Assembly (NCBI RefSeq): GCF_023856365.1
Contig: NC_064539.1
Span: 17,249,519-17,313,518 of the forward strand
Length of the DNA: 64,000 nucleotides
Source of the DNA: Brienomyrus brachyistius
Lineage: Eukaryota; Chordata; Actinopteri; Osteoglossiformes; Mormyridae
Direction: 5' to 3'
Numbering within the stretch: position 1 is the stretch's first letter; each line of letters opens with the position of its first letter. The position numbers and the translations under genes were made by a program. Below are positions 45,620-58,700 of the stretch, piece after piece. The notes under the pieces are model-generated. The model worked only from the letters and a program-made list of their open reading frames with translations. It ran no database searches and had not been told where the DNA came from.

Positions 45620-46850
45620 GGTAACCCACCTGCGGGAGCAACTATGAGTGCCAATGGGGGCTATTCTGAAAGGGTCAATCCCCATTTCTCCTCTCACATA
45701 TCATGCATCAGCTACATGAAATGGCAAAGCAATGCACTTAGCTCTATAATAATCCCGTGTATTTGGCTCTATAATAATCCAATGCATTTAGCGCTGATAA
45801 TCCGCCTGGAACGCTGCCCAGCGAAGGACCAGCAAATGTACTGGTACAGTCCCTCATAAAATGCATTCTTTCATGTAACTCAAATGACATTCATCTCGGA
45901 ACACACGTGTGGCGCTATGCAGTGTCCCTAGTTATACACGTGGAGATACCTATGGATGCACACACAGGCTGATGAAAATGGCAGCAGCTCAAAGCTAAGA
46001 GCTCCCATCGGCTGCTTGTCGTGCATTTAGCGCAGTCAAACTCACTCCTCTAACAACACTGGCATAAAGCCACTAAAAAATATGGGTTACCAAATAATCC
46101 ACCGAGACACCTTTTACGCATAACACATTTACCATCTATTATTACAGCCACCATTATCCGAATCAAATGTTCACGGGAGATTATATGAGCTCAGGACAGG
46201 AGCCATTACCCGGAAGGACGCTGCAGGCCGATCACTAGGTAAAAACACCCCGTCTCTCTTTAGTGCATCTGCAGGACTGCATTTCAAGCGGACACTATAC
46301 TCTTATTCCCATTATGCGAATACATTCAGTTCGCGGAACTGACACCCGAACCGCCGGTTGCACATGAAGACGATCCGACTAGATTTTCTTGGATGTTACT
46401 AGTGGTGCCGATTAACGCGTTACCATCACATCCGATAACTACGCACTGTACTGGTGTTAATACTGACAGGCAGATAGATTTATTAGGTATAGCAGCTTTG
46501 TGTAACCAAACCACCAGCAACATAGTTGCTTATTCGGTACATAATTAACGTCTGAGTAATAGCAAAATAGAAAAATACTTGATACATCTATCGTGCTAAC
46601 TGAACAGTAAAACTGTAAAATTCGGCAAATAAGTTTATATAGAATAGTAGTATAGCAAGCTGTAGTGGTACATAATCTGTTACGGTAGGTGACCAGTAAC
46701 GGCTAGAAGTGGGATTAGATTATACGCAGTGACCATTTTAACCGTTTGCATAAACCAGTAGACAGAAACCTTCGATGAACCGAGCAGGCAAGCTAAAATA
46801 CGCTAAATAAATGTTAATAAGTGTTAAGTCAATATCATAGCAGTGAGTAC

Positions 46851-46990
46851 CTCGTTTCCTGGCTGCCAAAAAGACGTCAGATTACTCTCCTTTTCCGGAT
46901 TGTTGGTTAGTAAACAGTGAACAGGCCGTGTCCGCCGTGGTTTCGCAATAAGCGTTAGCCAATTAAGACACAAAACTGTAAGATTGACAG
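46851..46990 (-). promoter_or_regulatory. PDCL: Probable PDCL 5' UTR exon and promoter
   Basis: On the minus strand a good donor (CGAG|GTACTC) at 46851/46850 ends a CpG-containing block that includes CCGGAAAAGG, an ETS-type site. The coding exon begins after the acceptor TCCCGCAG at 45630, ten bases before the ATG, so an upstream non-coding exon is required. The right boundary is only an estimate. Confidence 0.4.
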
Positions 46991-47928
46991 GAGGATAAAC
47001 CAATGAATGCAAGCATCCTGGAATATTTGCGGCGCATAAACTGTGCTATACCGCAATAGGCCCTGTGTGACGTACAAGCATATCCGGTACGGATAGTTGT
47101 CCCGCAGAAATCTCGGTTATTTTCAATGAAATTAAATTTTTTATTAAAATTAAAATTTTCATGGACTATTTAACCTTAGTATTGAGTTATTTTATGCTGA
47201 AAAAGTATCAGCCAAAGAGCGGTCATTTTAAGTTTAAAGGTATACTATCTTAATGACAATCTTTTATTTTGAAATACGCCAGTATCCTAATGGATCCAAT
47301 TCAAGATTCAGGCTATTTATTGTCATATGGGCAGTATCAACACAATGAAATTCTTAGTTTGATGACATCTCCAGATGCTGAAAAAAAGGAAAACAAAACC
47401 AGAAAGCATAGCACAATAGATAAGGATATTAAATATAGAGTACATATCCACCAAAGGTAAAACTATTAAAGTAAAAAATATCTATGTAAAATATACGTGC
47501 GTATATATACAGAAATGTAAAACATAAATATGAATTAACGTGCGTAACGCAGTTAACAAACTGGTGTAGAAAATGGATGGATGGATGGATGGGTCGGTAT
47601 TATGGAATCGCGGTATTTCCATTCGAAATAGACCAACCCCCGTTCGGCGGATTGTAAAATATGAATAATTCCTTCTTTATATTCAAGATATGTCGTACAC
47701 GGTATAAAATTAAATCTCTTCAAATTCTAATAGTGCCCCCTGAGAATTTTGGCTTGTTTTACGCCCCTGAATTTAGCTGATTATAGTCTATTTTAAACTC
47801 ACTTGTGTAAAAAGGATGAATTTGAAATGTATTTCAGGTTTAAGAACTCGAAAATGTTTTCCATTCATTTTCTAACCGCGTTAGAAGGACGGCAACTTAA
47901 TCCTGCTGAAATATGTATTACCATTCAT

Positions 47929-47942
47929 CCACTGGAGGGCAG
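47929..47942 (+). promoter_or_regulatory. Candidate CTCF-binding motif
   Basis: CCACTGGAGGGCAG matches 13 of 14 positions of the CTCF core. A second candidate, GCACCAGATGGCGC at 48102-48115, is 173 bp away in the same orientation. They lie between two genes with different expected expression (PDCL ubiquitous, PTGS1 restricted). Confidence 0.35.
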
Positions 47943-48564
47943 GTGTGAAGTTACTATTATCTCCGCGATTAGCTCTATCATATTACTATACTTTGTATCT
48001 GCATATTACTATATCTTGTATCTGTATTCATGTATATAGTAATAGTGGGTCGTTGAGCCATGTTCTCATTAATTAGGCAGCAGAGGAAATTCCGGGTATA
48101 AGCACCAGATGGCGCTTATTGCACCCGTATCACTGAAACAACACGCGCTCTCACCCGTATCACTGCTCGTCGCCCCATTTACTATATTTATATAAGACAG
48201 AAATATATAAAGGCAAATATGATTCAGGAAGTGATCGAGATATGACCATAATCGACATAGTTAATAATGGTCTCAACCCAGACGGCGTCCTGAGGAAATT
48301 CCTGGAGAGACATGAATTAGAACACAGACACCCGCCGCCCGTAACAGGCAGCTAGGAAAAGTTCACTTTGCGATGTGAAATAGTTTTTAAATTTCATTTA
48401 AATATAAAATAAAATCCTTATTTTAATCACTTCTGTTTGTAATAAATGAACTTGTGTATCCTGTTTGTCTGGGTGAGCCTTAGATCCCCTGATTTTGGTG
48501 TGTGTGTGTGTGTATATATACATATAATTTTTTAAATTCATCTCAGAGGCAAAAAGATACTGAT

Positions 48565-48760
48565 ATACACAGCATGTAGTTAGAGTATGGAATAGTCTTC
48601 CTGTTAGTGTAGCACAAGCTAAAACCCTGGGTTCCTTTAAGAAGCTAGATAAGGTTTTAACAACTCTGAGCTATTAGCTGAATTCTTCCCAAGAGATCTT
48701 GATGGGCGGAATGGCCTCCTCTCGTTTGTAATTTTTTATGTTCCTATTTCTCATGTTCTA
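48565..48760 (+). mobile_element. LINE 3' end, second copy
   Basis: The segment is nearly the same as 11755-11935: GTAGTTAGAGTATGGAATAG, GCTAAAACCCTGGGTTCC, then GATGGGCGGAATGGCCTCC. A three-base change and a short deletion break the coding part. It is 5'-truncated. Confidence 0.8.
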
Positions 48761-49234
48761 AACAGGAAAGGCCGGCAGAGCAGAGATTTTCTCATATTTC
48801 TGCACCCCAGGTTTATAAATACGTGGCATGTATTATATAATAAAAAAATGCAACAATGGGACAAGCATGGATATTCTGTTGATCAGAACAGCAGTAATTT
48901 CTAGAGACCCTGGTCTGTATTGACTTGAACAAAAATCCTTGTAACAAATTCAATGCAATGGACATTGGGGTGATTGAGTCCCACAACCTTGGATATCTTT
49001 GAACAGGAACTGAGCTGATTTCCGGCCACCTGCCATTTGACTGTGACAATGACTCATTGGTTGAGCATCCTAGGAGAGGCCTATGAGCGTTTTTGGTTTT
49101 TTTTCTGTAGATCTTCTCTCCTTGATGATGTAATTGTCTTTAATTCTGTAATTCTCTTGATGATGTAATGGTCACCACCCAAAATCTCTTAGATTTCCAG
49201 TGTGATGAACCCCTCATGAGGTACTTCACAAGTG

Positions 49235-49850
49235 CAGCCCACACAGCAATTCATACGTTTTTCTTCTTGCCCAGTTTTGTCTGCAATCTGTCTAAATTTT
49301 AGCAGACTATGCTACAACATAATTTTCAAAGAAGGCCTTGTATATTTCAGCAAAACCGTATTCTGTGATATTATAACAACATGGTTCCATAGTAGAAGAT
49401 TCTGGGTGCTTGACTGGTCTGCCTGCAGTCCGGACCTGTCACCCGCTGAAAACATTTGGTGCATCATGAAACAGAAAATATGACAAAGGAAACCCTGAAC
49501 TCTTGAAATCCTGTATCAGGCAAGAATGGGACAGCATTTCACTTTAAAAACTCCAGCAACTGGTCTCCTCAGTCCCCAAACATTTACACAGTGTTGTTAA
49601 AAGAAGAGATGATATAACACAGTGGTAAACATGCCCCTGTACCAACCCTTTGGGAACGTATTGCTGGCATCAAATTCAAATTGCCCATATTTTTGCCATA
49701 AAACAAAAATCTGTTTCAACATTTGATATGTGGTCTTTGTTCTGTTTTCACCTAAATTTGGGATTATATGATTTGTAAATCATTGCATTCTGTTTTTATT
49801 TACATTTTACACAGCATCCCAACGTTTTTAAAGACACAGTTGTAGCATAT
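49235..49850 (+). mobile_element. Tc1/mariner transposon 3' part with transposase remnant
   Basis: The frame 49232-49483 ends in LDWSACSPDLSPAENIWCIM, the region of the third catalytic acidic residue in Tc1/mariner transposases. It is followed by decayed codons and a 3' end (CATTTTACACAGCATCCCAA) that is the inverse of the end at 28876. It is frame-broken and truncated at the left, so inactive. Confidence 0.8.
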
Positions 49851-50185
49851 TAACTTAAATGGGTTCTTTTAACAACAACCACGTGACATGCAGAGTTCTG
49901 AAATGCTTCATGAATGTCACTTGTTTTAAATAGGAAAAAATGCTTTACAAATGTGGGACTTTCCTTAGTTATACGTTATAAGAATAAGGTGCTGCACATC
50001 AACTTGGCAGACATTGTATGTGGCAAGTGTCTAACCCATCCCTCAACTCACAATAAATTGTGCAGACTACAGATCAATTTAAGCTTGAAACTAGCTCTTT
50101 TAATAACAAGCACTAGTAAATCAGTAAACTAAACTAATAAGTAGAAAACTGATCTCTGAAGCCAAGCTTGTCCATTCAAAACAGT

Positions 50186-50191
50186 TTTATT
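50186..50191 (-). terminator. PTGS1: Polyadenylation signal for PTGS1
   Basis: TTTATT on the top strand is AATAAA on the minus strand, 45 bp after the PTGS1 stop. If used, the 3' UTR would be very short. A more distal site may also exist. Confidence 0.5.
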
Positions 50192-50235
50192 AAAAAATAT
50201 AAAAATGTGAAGTTACAGGATTTTTTCCCGATAAG

Positions 50236-52756
50236 CTATAACTCAGTCTGCTGCTTCGGTTCATTTTGCTGCTGGTCGTCATTAGCTGATGGAACGTGGA
50301 ACGCTACATAAGGACACTTCTTGGTGTTGAGACAGACCAACTTCTCCAGACTGGCAGATTTCACAATGTCAAATCCCGTCTGCCCGCCAAAGGTGCTGGG
50401 CTTCCAGTATTCCGGGGAGCATATGGGGTTTCCCAAGAGCCCCTTCAAGGAGAACGGAGACCCCATCTCCACCATGCTCTGGCCAAATATTGTCCCAGGT
50501 CGCGTCTTCTCCAGCAGCAGAGCAGGGTAGAACTCCAGGGCGTCGATGTCGCCATAGAGTTCCTCCAGCTCCCGAGACATAATCTTCTCACCTGCCAAAC
50601 AGGAGCAGTCAGGAACACAGAATGAAAAGGACATTCCTGAGGAGAAACCCCCACTGTGTCAGTTATTGCAAAGTGCTAGTGCTAAGCCAAAGGCCATGGG
50701 ACTATTTAACAGCAACAGGGTAGCAAAACACTTTTGATTAATTATTCCTGTCATCTTCAGCTCTGGAGAAGGAACAACTGCCTAATGCAACTGGGAAAGG
50801 AACATTTTACTGAACGGAAACAGTGATGGCACAACATCCAATTTCCACGTATTATCGCAAACAAGAAGGTTTCCTGCCAAGTCCATACTACTGTGGTTTC
50901 TTCACACCCATGTAGAAAACAGTAATTTATGTACAAGCACATAGTTTATAAGGATTGACTGAGGATGTCACAATCAAGTTGGATCCGTCTTCAGCTGGAG
51001 CAGACTTCTTCCACTACAGTCTAAAGGTTCTCCCATGTGATCTCTTACCAGTAAACTCCTCGAAAGATGTGTATGGCTTCAGCTTGAACCTCTTCCTATA
51101 CTGGTTGAAGGACTGGAAACGTAAGTGTCTGGACTCTTTAATGGTGCTCACAGCCACCTTGGCCGTCACCTGATGGATATTGTGACCACCACCTATCTGC
51201 AACACATGGCGTAGAGAGCAACACTGCTGAGGTTTACTGGAATTCAGCTCAAAGGTGTCAACAGGGGGCAATGAAGAGTTTAGAGAGCACAGCTGCCTAC
51301 ATCTGTCAGGTCTGACAGAGTCAAACATCTGTACTTGTAATCACACACAAGAGGAACATCACCATTGCAGAGATGCTTACAGCATTAGGTGTTAAAGTCC
51401 TTGCTCTGACCCTCAAGACCAAATAAATTTCCAGACTATCGGAAATGTTGCAATGCCTTCGGTATGCTAGCAATTTGTAGTCACTAAGTATATTTATCTT
51501 CTTTAATGCTTTGGAACATTGAATAACCAGTTCTGATGCCATTGTAATACACAATTACAAAAAGTATTTTATGTACAGTAGTAAGAGTCCCATTTAGACT
51601 AGCAGTCAAAGGCAAGGGCAGAGGCGAATGCAAAAGGGGTTTTATTATACAAGACTACAAGCAGGATAAAAGGAGCCACGAGGGGTCAAAATGGGGTAGG
51701 GAAGATCAGGACAGAACACAGAACACACCAGGCAGCACATGCAGGCAGCAACAGCAATGACTGGACTGTGGAGCTCGAGACAGGGAGGCACTAAATACTT
51801 CGCTGATTATCTTCATCTGTGCCTTCTGAATATCAAGAAAAAGATACACTAAACCCTTTCCTTTGCTTGGAATACTTGTTTAGATACACAAGAATGAGCA
51901 ACATTTCTGAATGAATTTTGCATGCGATGGGAGTCAGGTATCTGTCTACTCTGTGCATCTGATAATGTGAGAAGCTGAATGAATACGCTGGAATATTTTC
52001 TGGGTGGTAGGAAGGTTAATCTTTTACTACCAACATCTATACAACGGCATGCTTTTATCAGGACTGATAAGGATTCTGTGCTTTGAAAATATTTAAATCA
52101 ATCATATTTACAGGTTAATAAACTGTTAATCTGTCCCAAAACTGATGGCTGACCAGTGAATACAGCCTGGGCTAATCATTCTACATAACCGCTCATCCCA
52201 TGCAGGGCCATGGCATAGGAGGAAGAGCAGGGTGGGTAGCAGGACACACCCCAGTTGGGATGCCATCCAATCACATTACAGGAATGGCACACCCATAGAC
52301 ATAAATCGCCTGTGAGTGGCTGAACCTCACCTGGCCAGCACGCTGCTTCGAAAATGCCTCCACCAGCTTCTCCAGACCGTAGTATGTGATAATGGAGGTG
52401 TTGAAGAGGAACTGCTGGTAAGGAATTTCATCTCCGTTGATATGGAAACTATCCGGCATTAATGGGTGCCAATGGTACAGCTGAGAGAACTCTATGGAGA
52501 CGCGATTCCCGTACTGGAACGGGGTACCGAAAATTAGGGTCGGGTCAAACTTCAGCTTTAGCAGGTAGCCACTGAGGTGCTGGACATATTCCTCAATCAC
52601 GATCTTGATGGTCTCACCTGGACAAAAGAAGACACTGCCAGGAGTCATGAGAGGTGAGAAGCTTATCCCAAGAAGCACTGGGCACAAGGCAGTGGAGTAG
52701 CATGGATGGAGGGTTAGACCATCACAGGGCACATATACATGTGTCACACCCACACA

Positions 52757-52795
<39 letters not shown>

Positions 52796-55700
52796 TCCAT
52801 CCTCCACAGCAGATTCTCTGGCACTTATGCAGTTAGCCACTCTGGCCACATGCACGGCTTCCTGCAGGTAGCGCTCACCGATGATGATAAGACGTGCGGT
52901 CTGGAAGAGCTGCTCATCACCCCAGGTGGGGTGCTCGGCCTTCAGGATGTCGCAGATGCGGTTGTGCTCTCGCAGCCAGAGCGTGGCGTACATGGTCAGT
53001 CCTGGGAGAAGGCCGAACACCTCCTGGCCAATGGCCAGCCTCTGCTTGGCGGGGACGTTCTCTGGGTAGCTCATCTTCGCGGGGGCCTGAGCCACCGTCG
53101 GAAGGTACATCTCACCATGAATCATCTGTCAATGAGCATTAACCGGGTGATCAATCATTCCACCAGTTAGAAAGGGATAGGGAACCTCAACTTTTGCGTT
53201 TTTCCACTGCCACCATGAACTGAGCCGTACCCAACCCGTACCGCAAAGAGATGATTTCCATTGTAAGACGCCACACCCGTGTTGATATGGACCTGCTTAC
53301 TAGCAGGGCCTGCCTACTGAACTGAGCATCACCATCAGATTGGTAGAGATACCGGTGATCTGCATCGATATGCATGGATTATCTGAAGGAAAAAAGCATA
53401 TTCTATGTACATATATTATTCATTATTTATAGCTTTGCACGTTGTGATGTATTGGTGCATTCCCAATAACTCTGAACTTGAAAATTTCCATCCTCCTTCT
53501 AGGTACTATAGAATGGCTGAACGGAACGCATTAGTGATGCAAATTTATGCAAGCGAATGCTAATTCCGCTGTCGGAATGTACTAGGAGAAATTAGCACAC
53601 AGTAAATCAGGATGTATACTGCGTGAACAGTGAAAAAAAAGCCTCTCTTCGGTTTTAAGTCACTGTACAAACCAGTAACGCCTTTATTAATAATACGTGA
53701 TATTTTATTGCTCCCCTCGGGGGGGCATTCTCATTGCACCTCTTCCTCCAACTTGCTCTTTGCAGGTGACAGCAAGCCAGATGCCACCTGTTGCAGCACC
53801 CAGGGAGCTGGGGGACGGGGTTAGGGCCTTGCTCCAGCACCCACAGGCGCACCAAAGCCAGGTTTGAACTAGCAACTTTCAGATCACAGGCATGGAGGCT
53901 TAGCCCACTGAGCCACACGCTGCCCAAGCAAACCCTTCTGCAGTGGAAACCCGAAGCAAGCAGGAACCGCACTGTAACTAATGCAGTGTGGCTCGGGTTT
54001 GGCTCGGGTTTGGCTCGGTTCCTGTATGCCAGAGGAAAAACACCATTTGTAAACAACAGAAGACAGGACATGACTAATTCCCCTGGGCAGATACTCCTTT
54101 ATACCAAAGTCCCTGTATTACAGTCTGGTCAATAAATAAATAACAAAGTTATTTAGGGACATGGTGGGCACAGGGACATGGTGGGCACAGGGACAAGGAG
54201 GGCACAGGGACATGGTGGGCACAGGGACAAGGAGGGCACAGGGACATGGAGGGCACAGGGACAAGGAGGGCACAGGGACAAGGAGGGCACTGGGACATGG
54301 AGGGCACAGGGACATGGTGGGCACAGGGACATGGAGGGCACAGGGACATGGAGGGCACAGGGACAAGGAGGGCACAGGGACATGGTGGACACAGGGACAT
54401 GGTGGGCACAGGGACAATGAGGGCACAGGGACAAGGAGGGCACAGGGACATGGAGGGCACAGGGACAAGGAGGGCACTCCACTCCATCCCCCTGCTGGTC
54501 TGCGATCACATTGTGCTTAACGATCCAAGCATGCTTTTGTTATCAGCGTGCGACTTCTTGTGTTGAAGGTGATATAGGAAGATAAGTGCTATCTCACAGG
54601 AGAATGGAGTTCATGATCAATGTCCTGATTTGTGGCTTCTCTGAAGCCATTTTGGGAGTGATGACACACGGCCCTCATAGATTTAATGAGGATGCAACAC
54701 AGTGATTTTCATTTAATCTGCCTGCACGTATAAGTAGATATCCTGTAGTTTACAAAATATCTCAGTTTTTTCATGTCACATCCTGCTGTTCCTGGATATT
54801 CTCATCAGCCCAAATTTCCAGGAAACACTGCACCTGTACCATGGACCAAAGTAATCCCATCACCACCATATTTGTTAAATATCTGTCGCTGCTCAATCTG
54901 TACAGCCTGCCCTATTCGTTCCTTCGGTGTCCTGTTCACAGATAGTGTACGGGTGCATGTGTGTGCCAATCACGTCAATGATGTCAAGTTTGTGTCCTGT
55001 GCTTGAGCATGATACAGAGAGATCACACTAAAACTGGATGTTAGGGGTCAAACATGCTCGTGCTCAGTTCGGGTCTAGTCTAGTACGGATCTAGATCTAC
55101 ACCTAGTGTGAGTACACCCTTAATTTATGAGCAGGCTATGGTCAGACAAGAGGAAGAAGAACAATATGACTGTACAGCTGGCATAGAGCAGCTCCAGGGT
55201 CCTCCTCTCCCATGTCTTACACTTTACATATGGTATGAAATTGCCCGGTGTATCACAGCCAGAGGTCTTATTAACGTAGATATGTGAATGTGCTGGGGTG
55301 AAGTGCTAAAAATGCTCAAAAGACCAGTGCATGACCTCACATCCGCTTCTGCTGACAGTGGGAAGTAAACAACGGTGAGTATGTGAGAGAACCCCACACG
55401 ACAAAGTCTGCCTATCAGCCTGTTGTTTCCTTTATCTGCTTATCCGTCTGCATCCATCCATCCATCCATCCATGCATCCATCCATACCAACCCAGTACAG
55501 GGTAACAAGGGATTGATGAATCAACAACTGCATAGTATCCAACAAAAAAATGTTCAAGTACCACTTTCTCCCATGCAATGACTCTCAATCAGTTCCTAAT
55601 TAAATGAAGAGCTCTCTACACGGACATATACAGTAGATCTTGGGGATCTGAGCCGAGGATTAGAAAGTGAAGCATTAGCAATTCATGGGAAGCAGAATAT

Positions 55701-58700
55701 GAACAGAGTGGACAGATAATGCCCTCTAGACCTCCAATAAAAGCGGGGCTACCACCTAGTAATCTTTTTGTAAAAAAGGGCCACACAGTGCATGTAATAC
55801 TCTTTACTTTGAATATGTAGGACGGCATTTGCGAAAAGCTCCTTGCAGGGTGGTGTGTCCCTTTAAGAGAGGTGAGTTTCACTTCAGGGGACAGGACTGC
55901 TCGATTACTCCCTCTAGATTTATTTTTACCTTTTGCCAATTCAAAGTCACAGCTAGGGAACAGAATATTCCAGATGTGTTCAAACTTGCTTGCCAGCAGG
56001 TCTCCTACCTGGTATTTCAGTTTCCCATCTTTGTGAAGACGGAGTCTGAGCTGGCGAGCCAGATTATCACCATAAATATGCCCGGCGTCCACCTGGTGAA
56101 GGTACACACAAATTACAAAACATGGCTAGGTTACATACGGGTAAGTTATGTGATCAACTGAATGAGAAGCTGGCTTATCAAACAGTGATGAAGGATTAGG
56201 GTAAACAGGAAGGTGAAGACACTCCTTTCCTTTGAATTCAAAATGTATTATAATACATTTCATTTTCTGGCATTTTAATAATAATTTATTCATATTCATA
56301 CTTTATGCTACTTGATATTTGATATGCAGCTTTTCAGTACTAATCCCTATGACCTATGACAAGCCATATTCCATCAACAAAAGTGTGACAATTTTTAGAT
56401 TACACTAACAAATTGATTTCTTAATTGACAGACTTTGGAGGATGCTATCATATGTCCAACAACAAGTGGGACATTCTAGTTCTGAAATAAGAACGTTATA
56501 TATGGATTTTTGTGAGCCAGAGAAGCATGGTGGTATTTTAATCAGTGGTATTTTAATAGCTTCAGCAGCAGCAGATCCCTGTAAAATTGTTGTTTCCTAA
56601 TCCAGTCCATGGGGACCCAAAGACAGTCCACGTTTTTGCTCCCTCCCAGCTCCCAGCAGCAAAAATGTGGACTGTCTGGCAGGGAGAAAAAATGTGGCAT
56701 GTCTCTGGGTCCCTGAGGACTGGGTTGGGAAGCACAGCTGTAAAAGACCACCCCACCCTCCCTTGCAGACATACTCCATGTCCCAGGGCCTTGGTGAAGC
56801 CCAGTCCCACACGGTTGTGGGTCTTGAAAAACTGATGGGTGAAGTGCTGGGCAAAGAAAGCAAACATCAGGTTGGTTCCCTGTGGATCTGGTCTGAACTT
56901 CTTCCTCAGTAGAAACTTCTCCACCAGAACCTCAGGATCTGGAAGTGCTGCTTTTCCTGTGAAAAAAATGAAAAAAAAAAAAACAACAACAAGATTTAAT
57001 TGCTGGCAAGAGATTTTGGACTTTGGAGTTTTACAATGTCACAGCTGCAAACTGTTACAGTGAAAAACAAACTTTGACATTTGTTTATACGTTTAAGACT
57101 ATCTTATTCTTATTTCTAAATTATGATTATCTTTATTCTTAATTATTAATATGGCTTCTGCCATTAGAATACTAAAACGAGTCATTTAAGATATTTAACT
57201 ACCAGACTAACAAGTCTGTTGTAAGAGAACAATAACACCCCCTCTCCCCAGTCAGGACTGACCTTTGACCCCCATGGGTGTTGGACAATCCTCAGGCACT
57301 GGAGGCAGGATTCTAGTGTAGTAAGTGGCATTGGAATATGACTCCCAGTTCAAGTAATCATACTTAGAGTTGTAGGTTGGGGGGCTGGGGATCAAACTGG
57401 ACCTTACTGGGGCAAAAAGAGAAAGATAAACAGTCAATGGATTTGCTCTCCGACGTGTGTGTTAATAATGAGATGTGCGGTGACTGAATTAGGGCAGGTG
57501 AAGTCACGCGGGGGGGGGGCACGCACACACACAAAATGCTCATACTTGCTGGAGTGCAGACGGGCAGGGCTGTGAATTTTGTAGCTGCCTGCTGTACAAG
57601 TCAAACAGCTTCCAAGTGTCTGGAAGCAATCATCAAACGTGGTCACCTGATCCACCCTCGGAGGCTGCCCCCCCCCATTCACTTTTTAGCCCCCAGCTGT
57701 GTTCTGAGAAATCTCCTCGCTCCGGTGAATAGCTGATTTTATCTAGCCTGACTTCAAGGAACAAACTACAAACAATCATTCTTACATATAAAGATATTTC
57801 TTACAGTGCCTTTCGAATTTGTTCGTTCCCTCACGTGCTCTTCTTCTGCATTCAATACCAGCAGCTAAGCTACTTGTAGGTCTATGATTCAATTCAGAAA
57901 TAGTCAGAAATCACTCATTCTGGGTTGCAAATCACAATGTCATAAACCATGAGGCTGCAAGTTAATTTAGTAACTATCCAAAGAAACTTTCTCAAAATTC
58001 CTGGTGGCTTCCTTTCCCTACCTAACGTTAGTAGACTATGGTACTTTATAGCGTGGTGTGTAAAAAAATCATATACTTCCATCATTTCCATGTGTGTTAA
58101 TTGTGCTCGTAGGACAAAGTAAAGCAACTTAATATTATTAAGAGTTATTGGTGACCTTGAAAATGATTCCACTTTTTAGAGGGTAATGAAAAAAAACGTT
58201 TATTTACGTCAAAGTTCTTAAGAAACAAGATGACATGGTGTGCTTGAAATCAAGTTAAAGTCTTCAGAATTACCACTAAGAGACTTTAATTGCGTGCAAC
58301 AGTCATGGCGGTTTTTAAACAGGTCCTTGGGGTGATGTGTAAGTGGCATGCAGTTATGGACTTTCTATTTTCCTTCAGAGATATTGGCTTTCCAAACTAC
58401 AAAAAAGGACCACTACAGAATCAAGATAAAATAGCTGAAATCTGCTCAAATTAGATAGTATCTTTGAATTACTTTAATGCACAGATATGACTTCCTGCTC
58501 TCGTGGAATTGAAGCAATTTAGAAGCTGCAGGACATGAAAATGTGTCCAACAAAAAAGTAGAGTCAGGGAGACTATGAATGTGGTTAATGAAGGTAATTG
58601 CAAGGAATAAAATGGGGCTGTGAAAGATTTTGAATCTAGGTGGGTTACAACATGAAATACACAGGACGGGTGCTAATGCAATCCAGCACCCCGCTCCCCA

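Larger units (their letters stand above)
47040..50180. other. PDCL-PTGS1 spacer
   Basis: This is about 3 kb between the PDCL promoter and the PTGS1 3' end. It contains a GGAT microsatellite with a LINE-like lead-in (47570-47602), two CTCF-like motifs (47929, 48102), a LINE 3' end (48565-48760) and a mariner-type 3' end (about 49235-49850). Short open frames elsewhere look spurious. Confidence 0.5.
53126..56008 (-). other. PTGS1 intron 6
   Basis: A 2.9 kb intron between exons 56092-56009 and 53125-52879. It holds a SINE (53695-53932), repeated TTTGGCTCGGG-type sequence near 54000, an 18-bp minisatellite (54157-54480) and a CATC microsatellite near 55450-55490. No other gene is recognised. Confidence 0.6.

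Noticed and set aside
54118..54566. Open frames of 80-119 codons on both strands
   Set aside because: An 18-bp unit keeps all frames open; the peptides are six-residue repeats in a PTGS1 intron.
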